Notes: a model not told the origin generated them from the sequence alone. DNA of 64,000 nt from Flaccisagitta enflata (GCA_965153355.1 OZ231127.1:248001-312000), one strand, 5' to 3'; shown: positions 48,001 to 57,115, counted from the first letter of the stretch. A program made the numbers and translations.

Positions 48001-48774
48001 GTCTCTCTCAGCACTCCTGTTGACGAAGCGTCGCCTCGCCCTCTCCTGCGGCGTCAATCCGTTGATGATCCCGCGACCTCTTGCAAGAGCGTCGGCGTCG
48101 TCGAGATCCGCAAGCATGTCGTCAGCTTGCTCCATCGGAGACGCACGCGCAGGTTCAATTTCCGAGACCAAATCTGATACCCATTGATTGACGGCATCTC
48201 CTCTTTGGATCGGCGGCAGATTCAAAAATTGGCCGCCAGTTGGAGATTGCGCACCATGTCGCGGGACCGGAAGTGGTAGATACTCGGATCCGTCGGGGTT
48301 TGGCGAAGACGTTCGCATCCTTGGAGTCGGAGCGCCGGTAACATTGTCACGGGCGGCGTGAGTGTCGGTTGGGAGACTGTTCCATGAGAATTCATTGACG
48401 GGTCTTTTGCGATTCCCGATGTCGTTGTGCACTGCGTTCACGATGTCGGCGTTGGAAGGAAAACCCTCCGGATAGTTCTCACGATCAAAGAAACGCATGG
48501 AGTCCCATTCGCGCCGGATTCGACGCAAAGTAGACGCCGCGAATCGAAGAGGGTCGCCGGGCATCGAGTCGAGCGCCATTTGCCTTGCATACGATATAAA
48601 GTCGTAAACCATATCCCGAAGGCCGTGTCGAGCGCCATCTGATTCACAGGCGGCGTCGTCGAAGTCATTCGTTCCTTCGGTGCAAGTAGAAGCGGGCGTC
48701 GAAAAGCCGGCATCCTTCCATTTCCGCAGTGATGTCGTTTCCTCATTGCGCGCAAACGATTCGACCTCGGACAC
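45031..48774 (-). CDS. gag: Gag polyprotein, unusually large and glutamine-rich
   Basis: Open frame of 1,247 codons ending in UGA. Numbered from the GTG at 48774, residues 265-416 and 590-652 are very rich in glutamine, residues 750-800 look like a coiled coil, and about 880-1080 resembles the capsid-like region of BEL/Pao Gag ('FMMWKRKFKDAEKHEG', 'LPKWFAGPAKEIIE'). Three zinc knuckles follow: C-X2-C-X3-H-X4-C (1124-1136), C-X2-C-X4-H-X4-C (1157-1170) and C-X2-C-X4-H-X4-H (1176-1188), the usual BEL/Pao trio. It should assemble particles and bind element RNA. The start is unclear: the first in-frame ATG is at 48612 (residue 55). An ATG in excellent context (ACAATGG) lies at 48848 but in another frame, so a 1-base shift near 48775 would be needed to use it. 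Most BEL Gag proteins are about half this length. Confidence 0.9.
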   Translation of the reverse strand: MSEVESFARNEETTSLRKWKDAGFSTPASTCTEGTNDFDDAACESDGARHGLRDMVYDFISYARQMALDSMPGDPLRFAASTLRRIRREWDSMRFFDRENYPEGFPSNADIVNAVHNDIGNRKRPVNEFSWNSLPTDTHAARDNVTGAPTPRMRTSSPNPDGSEYLPLPVPRHGAQSPTGGQFLNLPPIQRGDAVNQWVSDLVSEIEPARASPMEQADDMLADLDDADALARGRGIINGLTPQERARRRFVNRSAERDRWGRQLEEEMRQGRRLIDDMQQQQREEEQRQQQEQQQQHQLQMQQQQLQQQRQLHRPQEQQQTTAQRQQQELLQQQQLQQLQQFCQQDQQQHQILQPAPQPVAQQQQQHDQQQQQQQQQQQQELRQHQTAMQPHEQQQRQNDAGEHMQQQLQQQQQPSAAIPAVVVDPPASNNHPVESMNVSEETEEERQQRLADQRLRMMAEGEGGGAATAPKAPIAVPLGFQQRSSSQEDKELYDRMCNFRQQQQRDEDRRAGVFNNAAEMQRKHWNSLNDGGIGGALEQRDVKLRQLSELDQQQPQHPPKDRRSIFRNFNPGSFNSNVQQRHVQSVETSVKQPMQQQQQLEQQQQQGQRQRQLQQQNEQQQRPDQQQQLQHQQWQQQRLQQQQQHQDQHHQTPAATILPTAPEVIFEKQIGSARRETGLPRQEEKVFNTAGSGGDAMEAMRRRQKQEAADAKLAQQLQDKERRKVAPKKTMSGLQPKAPKVAQAPLATPQAEVIQQNQRLQQEVDSLKMQIQQRDFDLAAAREEEKQRKEEQQKRQYIRQDFDAPRFHQDDRQQQMNQQEEVGWSVKTTKKRSPVKVGGQYAFTQQPPAYHQVEHHQVARQPEVHVQMPNNPALDMFLERAAYNDLMRAREVGLKALERARPEKPLQELSSTDFMMWKRKFKDAEKHEGLTQMDILLELPKWFAGPAKEIIETATIDATEATARGEIDDAFAKMDVVFMARRCNIAALFNEIVAEAKIQSADHARHFNLSARLQKAKKIARTCGEVQQCYRDELLQEILNKRVPHLADKFWEKQHEAAQNGQLFSFDNLVNMIETWAVIQRNKGASCKTASVAAVATTEKEAPSSYGDALTNGKQKMQSTDRCNVCSGMHQTEECHQLLELEVDARVQKIMSRRLCFHCLAPGHNAKGCANRPTCQICKKRHATILHGRTYKKEEKEEKKGENKQGNKVPLAPFNKSEDAAAAAPTAPSTAETANPTEVISSNVTA

Positions 48775-48777
48775 TGT

Positions 48778-49188
48778 TCAAACCGAAGTGAGATACGAGA
48801 TGACGTTGAAGCGGTCGAGACGGTGTCGTCGTTGCGCGCGGCTGCCATTGTCCAATTTCGTTTTCGGAGGTCGAAGATGGAAAGAGTCGAGTCGTTTTTT
48901 AAATTGTTGAAATATGTTTACGCCCACGAGTTTCAACTGGCACTGTCTATGAGCGTCTATCTGACTGACGACTTGTGGTGAAAGAAAGTTGGCCGATTGG
49001 AAAATAGGAAGGCGATCGTCTCGTTTATTCCATAAAAATTTCAACAACTGAAGAGAGGGGGAAAAATGAAAGGGAAAGTGGGCGTTAATGGTGATCAGCA
49101 AACGCAAAAGATAACATGAAATCGAGATAGGACACAATAAAGGACAGAAACAGCACATGACAACATGTTCATCTTCTTCAGAGCCCAT
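48778..49188 (-). other. LTR-to-leader open frame in phase with Gag
   Basis: An ATG frame of 136 codons starting inside the 5' LTR and ending in UGA at 48780-48778, two codons before the Gag GTG and in the same frame. The whole stretch 49188-40981 therefore contains just two stops, both UGA. It may be chance. The predicted protein is Cys/Leu-rich at its start and shows no known domain. Confidence 0.35.
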
Positions 49189-49824
49189 GCCACCTGATAA
49201 TACCTGCCCCTGCCCCGGCCCATCCCATTAAATTCATCCATATCATCCCCATAGTAAGCTGATCGGGCAAGCGATAAAAACCATGTTAAAATCCGGCGAT
49301 AAAAATGCAACAATGCAAAAGACAAGAATAACAGACCGGAAGACAAGATAAAAACAACGTTAATAAAAGTCAAAGACGCGTATATAAAACTTACTTTTAG
49401 GCCCACTTTCGTTGGTTTCAACCCACAGTCTGTCGATGTCAAACTAACGTTAATTGTCCGTTCATAAGTTTATCTGCAACAAAAAGATGAGAGATTATTG
49501 AAATTAGTGAATTCCAAGGGCGCATTCAATCAATCACGAAAATCAATCAATCACTTTAGGAAGCAATGCCGTAAATAAATAAAACGATCAATCCAAAAGT
49601 GGATGACACGAAGACGAGTTACGTATGTTTGTCTACGTAATAAAAACAAATGGCACAAAATACAAGGCGCAACCATATGGTTACCCATCTAGCGTTCATT
49701 ATAAAAAATGGCAAGAAACAAAAGACGCTGGCATTGAATAAAAGGAAAAGAAGAAAAGCCAAAAGCACGCAAAAGAAACAAAAGCACACATACTTAATAA
49801 ACGGACGGACATACATTTCTAACA
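48913..49824 (-). repeat. BEL/Pao 5' LTR, 912 bp
   Basis: Sense start TGTTAGAAATG at 49824, end AAACATA at 48913. On the sense strand it holds a TTTTATATA box (about 49388-49381), a GTAAGT donor consensus (49394-49389), a pyrimidine-rich acceptor consensus ending CTCTTCAG at 49048 and AATAAA at 49029-49024. If the TATA box is used, transcription would begin near 49350. I see no TGG-initial primer-binding site directly after the LTR. The first bases are TTTCAACAATTT. Confidence 0.93.
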
Positions 49825-49829
49825 GATGA
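49825..49829. repeat. Target-site duplication GATGA (right)
   Basis: Second copy of the 5-bp flank, directly after the LTR terminus. Confidence 0.88.
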
Positions 49830-49982
49830 CATTAAAACTTGTCGTCTCAATTGCTAAATTAGTAAATAGACAGATGATTGATTTTCAGTCAGTGATTTTT
49901 TTCAGAAGTGATATCGGCATTAAACACTTAAAGCCCAAGCAATAACAACAATAATAATATCAACAACAAAAAACAACAACAA

Positions 49983-50035
<53 letters not shown>

Positions 50036-50427
50036 GTAAGAATAGGAACAAACTGACGAGAATTTGAATTTTATGCTTGATACAGGGCCCCAGGGCTCAA
50101 AAACGCACATTTTGAAGTCAAAATATTTGAAATCTGTATGAATATGCTTTGTTCTATTGACAAAATCAATCAGAGTGGCTTTTCTGTTTAATTTGAGCGA
50201 GAAGCCCATTAAAACACTACCAATATGCCAAAAAATGGCTGAAATATGTCAAAATTGGTATATATGCTCGTTCAGGGCAAATGTTGTGGGGTACCCGATC
50301 ATTTTACAGCCTCGGGACCATCACCACTGGCTTCAGCACGAAAAAAGGGTTCAGAAACGCTTTTTCCACCACTTGATTTCTCAAAATGGTACTTTCCTGG
50401 ACCATACTACTAGATTTGGTTTGGGTG
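49830..50427 (-). repeat. Repeat G, copy 2, interrupted by the BEL element
   Basis: Reverse-orientation copy of 32949-33880. It contains an AAC array (about 49937-50037), the counterpart of the TTG arrays. The match runs to the BEL insertion point and resumes at 36543 on the other side ('ACTACATTAAAGAG' on the minus strand against 'ATACATTAAAGAG' near 33835). Confidence 0.85.
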
Positions 50428-50539
50428 ACAGATGAAAAGAGTTATTATCAGATCAAAAGAGGCTCTCAGAACATTCTAACGAGTGTTTGACTTGATCTTG
50501 GACATCCTCGCAGCTGAAAAGGGCCAGAAACTGCGATTT

Positions 50540-50625
50540 TCAAGGAGGCGTAACGGACCGACCGACCGACGGACCGAAGGACGAACAGACCCTCTTATAG
50601 AGATGCGAGGACGCATCGAATAAAA
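50540..50625 (-). repeat. Family A-like variant, minus strand
   Basis: A GACCGACCGACGGACC tract followed by 'CTCTTATAGAGATGCGAGG' and 'ACGCATCGAATAAAATG'. The layout resembles family A, but the hairpin sequence differs (GATGCG/CGCATC). Confidence 0.45.
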
Positions 50626-50653
50626 TGAAAAGAAAAGATTGCTGATTCCTTTT

Positions 50654-51350
50654 TGGGCAGCGGCCCCGAAGGGGACGAAGTCCTGTAGAACACAGGGGGA
50701 CTTTCGTTCGTCCGTTCGTTCGTTCGTCCGTTAGTCCCCCCCCCCCTTCATCAGACCCCTCAGGCCTCAAATCTGGCCTCTCAGGCCGCAAATCCAGCCT
50801 CTCAGGTCTCAAATCCAGCCTCCCAGGCCTCAAATCTGGCCTCTCAGGCCTCAAATCTGGCCTCTCAGGCCACAAATCTGGCCTCTCAGGCCACAAATCT
50901 GGCCTCTCAGGCCTCAAATCTGGCTTCTCAGGCCTCAAATCTGGCTTCTCAGACCTCAAACCTGGCCTCCCATGCCTCAAATTAGGCCTCTCAGGCCTCA
51001 AATCAGCCATCTAAACCTCTATTTATTGCTCCCAGGCTTCAAATCAGTCCTCTGGCCTTTCAAGCCTTAATCCAGCTCTCTCAAGCCTCAAGTTAGCCCT
51101 CTCAAGCTTCCAATTGGCATTCTGAGGCCTTATATCAGCCTTCTTAGACCTCACTTTAGGCTCTTGAATGCCTTCAGTCAGCCCTCTATAGCATCTCATC
51201 CACTTCTTCAGGTAGGACGAACGAAAGTCCCCCTGTGTTCTACAGGACTTCGTCCCCTTTGGGGCCGCTGCCCTACTTCCCCTCACTCTAATTCACAATC
51301 ACTCAAAGCAGGGCAACGGGTATCGCTGACCACATATTGCCCTTAGGCGA
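50654..51350 (+). repeat. Family B foldback repeat, copy 5 (best preserved)
   Basis: Left arm 50656-50715: 'GGGCAGCGGCCCCGAAGGGG', 'ACGAAGTCCTGTAGAACACA', 'GGGGGACTTTCGTTCGTCC'. Interior: a minisatellite of 20-21-bp units 'CCTCTCAGGCCTCAAATCTG' (about 50757-51010), more diverged to 51200. The right arm at 51213-51272 is a nearly perfect reverse complement of the left. Terminal block 51273-51345 contains CCCTGCTT.../...AAAGCAGGG and 'GGGTATCGCTGACCACATAT'. Confidence 0.85.
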
Positions 51351-51368
51351 CCTGTTTTGTGTGTGTTT

Positions 51369-51547
51369 TAGTCACGTGTACGTGACTCTACACCCCACTT
51401 TGTCCGTCGGTTGGTCAGTTGGTTGGTCGGTCGGTCACACTTTCCTTTTTTTTTCTATCTTTGGACCTCGCTGCTCCTGCCCAAATGGTCTAGTGACCTC
51501 AAATATGGCCCACACGCGACTTGGGTAGACGTGGATCCGGCCTTGTT
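51369..51547 (+). repeat. Family A hairpin repeat
   Basis: Head AGTCACGTGTACGTGACT (perfect 8-bp arms), 'CTACACCCCACTTTGTCCG', GGTTGGTC tract, 'GACCTCGCTGCTCCTGCCC', 'GTCTAGTGACCTCAAATATG' and 'ATCCGGCCTTGTT' end. Confidence 0.85.
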
Positions 51548-51838
51548 GTGAAACCTTTTAGTTGTTATTATCTCTACTTTCATTGACGAGCTCATAAATT
51601 GTACAACAAATTTCTTTTGGTGATTAATTCGCTTTTGCGGACCGGCGAATATTTGGGTCTCCGATGGATTCACGTCAAATTTCAGCCTAGAAAAAAAAGA
51701 CATAACTTTTAGTTTTCAGCCCCCACCCCCCCCCCCCTCAGTCTTTTTTTGAAAATTGGACAACAATCTTACTAAAATCATCTAAGAAAATGAAGAGCCC
51801 AGAAAGCTTTTAATGGTGTTTAAACTTTCTTTCACAAT

Positions 51839-52014
51839 TTAGTCGCGTGCACGCGACTCTACACCCCGCTTTGTCCGTCGGTCTGTCACACTTTACTCTT
51901 TTTATGATTTCTATTTTTGGACCTCACTGCTCCCGCTCAAATGGCCCAGTGACCTCAAATATGGCCCCTGCCCACCCGCACGCGACTTCGGTTGCCGTGT
52001 ATCCGGCCTTGTTT
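51839..52014 (+). repeat. Family A hairpin repeat
   Basis: The head AGTCGCGTGCACGCGACT is a perfect 18-bp palindrome (51841-51858). It is followed by the same ordered blocks as the copy at 51369 and ends 'ATCCGGCCTTGTTT'. Confidence 0.87.
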
Positions 52015-52639
52015 AGGAAAATGCCGTCCTCGGACATGCACAGACAAAAAAACCCTGACATGATAAACATATCATGTTGTCATCACAAGAAAGCAATCTA
52101 ATTTCATATTGTCCCAGGCTAGTTAGGGGAAGAGAGAAACCTATGAATTATGTTATTTTTCTTTGTAAAAATTTGATGTGATACCTGATGAGAGGCACCA
52201 TCAAAATCTTAGCGGCCTCGCATAATAGGGACGTCGCCATTTATATCAATTACTGGGAAAATGCCATCTTAGGACATGCACAGACACAGACATCAATTTT
52301 CAAGGTTTGTGATATCCGTCACTTCATAAAAACACTTTTCAGAATAACTTCCCCGTCTGTTGGTCTATGTTTTTTTCTGTATCCTTTATAATGGTTATTC
52401 TGTCAATAAATCTAACTGTTGGTCGTCTTTCTTGTACCTATCTCTTCTGTTGGCATTCATATTTGTGTATCTGTTGGTCTGTCCGTCAGTGTGTCTGTCA
52501 GTATGTCTGTCAGTGTGTCTGTCTGTCTTCCCATCGTTCTCTCACGCCCATATCATATCTTTTTGCCCCCTTAAAAGCCAAACATAAACTGCTTAAAGCT
52601 CTTTCTCTCGGAAATACTTTCTTCCGATCTCACCTCATA
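52015..52639. other. Unannotated spacer
   Basis: Contains two related words ('AAAATGCCGTCCTCGGACAT' and 'GAAAATGCCATCTTAGGACA', near 52018 and 52257), suggesting an internal ~240-bp duplication, and a GTCTGTCAGT tract near 52480-52530. No gene seen. Confidence 0.5.
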
Positions 52640-54010
52640 CTGAAATTCCTCTTCTCATTCTCATCCTCATCTTCATCCACATCCTGAAATTCTTTTTCTC
52701 AACCTTATCTTCATTCTCATCCTCATTCTCATCCTCATCCTTTAGTCCTTGTTCTTAAAATCCTCATCCTCATCCTCTCTTCATCCTCATCCTCATCCTG
52801 AAATTGTTCTTCTCTGACTCATCCTCATCCTCATCCTCATCTTCATCCTCATTCCATCCTGAAATTATTCTTCTCATCCTTATCCTCATCCTCATCCTCA
52901 TTCTCATCCTCATCCTTAACTCCTTGTTCTTGAAATCCTCATCCTCATCCTCATCCTCATCCTGAAATTTTTCTTCTCATCCTCATCCTCATCCACATCC
53001 ACATCCTCATCCTCATCCTCATCCTGACATTCTTCTTATCATCCTCAGCCTCGTCCTCATCCTCATCCTGAAATTCTTCTTCTCATCCTCATCCTCATCC
53101 TCATTCTCATCCTCATCCTGAAATTCTTCTCATCCTCATCCTCATCCTCATCCTCATCCTGAAATTCTTCTTTTCATCCTCAGCCTCATCCTCATCCTCA
53201 TCCTCATCCTGAAATTCTTCCTCTCATCCTCAGCCTCATCCTCATCCTCATCCACAGCCTCATCCTAATCCTGAAGTTCTCCTTCTCTGCCTCATCCTCA
53301 TCCTCACACTCATCCTCATCCTTAACTCTTTTTTGAAATCCTAATCCTCATCCTCTCTTCATCCTCATCCTCATCCTCATCCTGAAATTGTTCTTCTCTG
53401 CCTCATCCTCATCCTCATCCTCATCTTCATCCTCATCCCATCCTGAAATTATTCTTCTCATCCTTATCCTCATCCTCATCCTCATTCTCATCCTCATCCT
53501 CATCCTAAACTCCTTGTTCTTGAAATCCTCATCCTCATCCTCATCCTCATCCTGAAAATTTTCTTCTCATCCTCATCCTCATCCACATCCACATCCTCAT
53601 CCTTATCCTCATCCTGACATTCTTCTTATCATCCTCAGCCTCGTCCTCATCCTCATCCTCATCCTGAAATTCTTCTTCTCATCCTCATCCTCATCCTCAT
53701 TCTCATCCTCATCCTGAAATTCTTCTCATCCTCATCCTCATCCTCATCCTCATCCTGAAATTCTTCTTCTCAACCTCAGCCTCATCCTCATCCTCAGCCT
53801 CATCCTCATCCTCAGCCTCATCCTCATCCTCATCCTCATCCTGAAATTCTTCCTCTCATCCTCAGCCTCATCCTCATCCTCATCCACAGCCTCATCCTAA
53901 TCCTGAAGTTCTCCTTCTCTGCCTCATCCTCATCCTCATACTCATCCTCATCCTTAACTCTTTTTTGAAATCCTCATCCTCATCCTCATCCTCAACTCCT
54001 TCCTCTTGAA
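52640..54010. repeat. (CATCCT)n-based minisatellite with higher-order repeats
   Basis: Hexamer TCATCC arrays are punctuated by 'CTGAAATTCTTCTTCTCATC' every 40-90 bp. A longer block with 'TTAACTCCTTGTTCTTGAAA' recurs near 52915 and 53510, and 'CAGCCTCATCCTAATCCTGA' near 53257 and 53887. A ~600-bp higher-order duplication is therefore visible. Confidence 0.92.
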
Positions 54011-54233
54011 ATCCTCTTGCCGAAAAACCATTTTGATCCCAGTTCAATCATAAAGAGTTCCAACATAAAAGATATTGAGAGAAATAGAGAACAGGAGAGA
54101 GAGAGAGAGAACAAGGGAATGAGCCACTTTGTCTGCCTATATCTCTCAAACCACAAACACACTTTTATCCGTAGATTGTTTTTGTGCAAGTTTGTGGGTA
54201 TTGAAGTTTTTTGAATATGTTTATTTTGTTTTT

Positions 54234-54466
<233 letters not shown>

Positions 54467-54530
54467 CATTCTTTTTTTACAGAATTTCTTGAAAGAGTGC
54501 TCATTATCCTTTCCCTCCATAGAAGTCAAG

Positions 54531-54695
54531 CACAGTGGAAACCCATTACAGCCCACGTTTTAGGCATAGAACCAATTGTCCCATCAGAGATTTCTTAGTT
54601 ATTTCTACATCGGCAATGAGGCAGCTCCACTAAAAGGCATAATTTTGCCTAAGCCCTTGCAATGCGGTGTATTGAAGCTCAAATGTATAAAGTCA
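54531..54695 (+). repeat. Family C interspersed repeat
   Basis: Same ordered blocks as 31489-31680. The left end CAGTGGAAACCCATTACAGC looks like a pogo-type terminus, but no matching right end or TA pair was established. Confidence 0.7.
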
Positions 54696-54776
54696 AGTGC
54701 AAGAACAAAATCTCTGGAAATTTCTCACGATCAAATTTTCAACTGGAAATTAGTTCAGCTCTCTGTTTCCTTGTTC

Positions 54777-54942
<166 letters not shown>

Positions 54943-54959
54943 CTCATTCACGCTCTCAC

Positions 54960-55742
54960 GATTTTAATTGGATCGAGGTTTGATTTCCTCTCTCTCAATC
55001 TGGAATCTATCATTACGACTCAGTTACGACCATCATTAGCAGGATTTCGAGCCATTAGGCTAACCCAAATGACACCAAGTTCAGAAAGTCATTTTCTTTC
55101 TTCCAACCACTCCTTCCACTTTGCTTTTTAAAAGACACCGGCCCAGAAATCGAAACACTGAGATTTTGGCTTTGAAGATGGTAATTGGCGCCGGGATTGG
55201 AATTGGGGCCTAAAAGACCGACCGACCTACGTAGGATCGCGTGCGTGTGACTAAAAAGAAAATTTGAATCCTTAAGCCTTATCTTCTTGAACGTGCAATG
55301 TGAATTAGGCTGTACTGCCCCGAAGGCGCCGTGATTCAACCCTTAAGTTAAGATCTAAACCTAAGGACCTGTATTCTTTTTTGGGGGCCATGAAAAATCT
55401 TCCTTGCAAATGTTTCAATCCAGTCGTTTAAAATCAGCATTCAGTGAATTCTCTTAGCCAACGCGTTACTGTCATGTGTGATACAAGGATATCTGGGGGC
55501 TGAAAAACATTTAACTGATGAGAGTCGTTGTCGTTTTCGTTATGCATCAGCAGGTTGTCAAAGCACAATTAGGGTTTTCAAATGCAATTGTTAGATTTGT
55601 TGCCATTGGCCACTGACCACTGATCAATGATCAATGATCAGTGATCAGTGATCATTAGTCAATGACTATCCAATTGGTCATTTGAAATTTGATAGAAATG
55701 GTCTTTCAGTATTTTTCGTAAATCAAGTCAATACCAGTTTTT
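54960..55742. other. Unannotated spacer with a TGATCA cluster
   Basis: No gene is supported. Near 55205-55250 there is a 'GACCGACCGACC' tract and 'GATCGCGTGCGTGTGAC', a family A head remnant. At 55608-55672 seven-to-nine-base units around palindromic TGATCA are repeated. Confidence 0.5.
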
Positions 55743-55935
55743 AGCCGCGTGCTACACGACTCTACAGCCCGCCTTTTTGGTCCGTCCATCCATCCGACGC
55801 GACGGTCTGTTTGTCCCTCTTTATTCTTTAGGCATTTATGGCGGTGTTAGCATTACTACCCCTGCCCAAATGTCTTTTTGCCTATTTCATCCCTGCCCCT
55901 GCACACTTGCAAGTAACTTGGGTCACCGTGCTTCC
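55743..55935 (+). repeat. Family A hairpin repeat, diverged
   Basis: Head AGCCGCGTGCTACACGACT, then 'CTACAGCCCGCC', 'GTCCGTCCATCC', 'CTACCCCTGCCCAAATG' and 'TAACTTGGGTCACCGTG'. Confidence 0.72.
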
Positions 55936-56499
55936 ATTGACGTGACGTAAGGGCTCCTGTCCTAATTGTTAGTTACGTTCACCCCCAAATTTTTAGTCTT
56001 GATTAATGCTTATTTCCACAAAACATTTTGTCAAAATGTCTCATGACTCATAAGAGTCTCAAGAGTCTAAATCATTCCAACGATATGACTGTCGCCCTGC
56101 GTGCTTGTCACTCTGTGTCTGTGTGTCTGTCTTCTGTGTCTGTCCGTCTCTCTGTTATTCTGTCTGTCTTTCTGTTATCATTTTCGGGGGGGGGGGGGGG
56201 TTCGTATTGTTGTCTATTGATCAATCATAATATCCCATACGCCTCAAACTTATCAAACATAAAGTGAACGTACACTCTCTCTTTCTGTCTGATTCTTTTT
56301 TTCTAACTAATGCCAAAAGTACAAAAGAACAAACGTAAGTTTCCGAGCAGTTGAATTCACTTTGTTTGAAGACAAATCCTGGAGCTTTCGCGACCTTAAC
56401 ATGTATGGTGATATCTACGTCGAGTTTTGTTTTCTGCTTTTGCTTTTGACTTTTTTTCTTAAATTGAAGAGCAGAGATACATTTGGTGATTTTGAACCA
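55936..56499. other. Unannotated spacer
   Basis: Contains a short GTCTGTGTCTGTCC stretch and a run of 14 G (56186-56200). No gene seen. Confidence 0.5.
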
Positions 56500-56900
56500 T
56501 GTTGTGTTATATTGAGTCATTTTGAATCATTTGAATCATTTTGTGTCATATTGAGTCATTTTGAATCATGTTGTGTCATCTTGAGTCATTTTGAATCATT
56601 TTGTGTCATATTCAGTCATTTTGAATCATGTTGTGTTATATTGAGTCATTTTGAATCATGTCGTGTCATATTGAATCATTTTGAATCATTTTGTGTCATT
56701 TTGAGTCATGTGGAATCATATTGTATCATATTGAGTCATTTTGAATCTAGTTGTATCATGTTGAGTCATTTTGAATCATTTTGTGTCATTTTGAGTCATT
56801 TTGAATCATTTTGTGTCATATTGAGTCATTTTGAATAATTTTTGTCATATTGAGTCATTTTGAATCATGTAGTGTCATTTTAAGTCATGTTGACTGATAT
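56500..56900. repeat. ~30-bp minisatellite, about 13 units
   Basis: Unit 'TATTGAGTCATTTTGAATCA' plus 'TTTTGTGTCA'. Half-units are related (GTCATTTTGA words every 10 or 15 bp). Confidence 0.92.
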
Positions 56901-57115
56901 TGATAAAAATTCACGATATAAAATGACTCTGAAATTTTTGTTTTGTGTGAGGATGTCTCAATGCCAGAAAGTTGGACATTTAATGATGAATTGGTCATTG
57001 GCCTTTGAGGATGTTTTGCATCAAACCTTTAAATTGACTTGGACTCGCCACAGGTTTGCTCCCTACTTACAGACGTCTTAGCTTAAGAATGAGCTGTTTG
57101 CCACTTGACAAGGCA

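Larger units (their letters stand above)
36544..49824 (-). mobile_element. BEL/Pao-type LTR retrotransposon, complete, 13.3 kb
   Basis: LTRs at 36544-37453 and 48913-49824, a GATGA duplication on both sides, Gag with three zinc knuckles and a Pol in the order protease, reverse transcriptase, RNase H, integrase. The YVDD catalytic box, the Pao-type region between reverse transcriptase and RNase H ('LYDPLGFWSPSAYIGR') and the DSGAD protease identify BEL/Pao. At 13.3 kb it is much longer than the 6-8 kb typical of the group, because of a large Gag N-terminus and about 3.5 kb of sequence between Pol and the 3' LTR. The two LTRs are about 99.6% identical, so the insertion is recent. Pol has no frame break. 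Confidence 0.95.
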
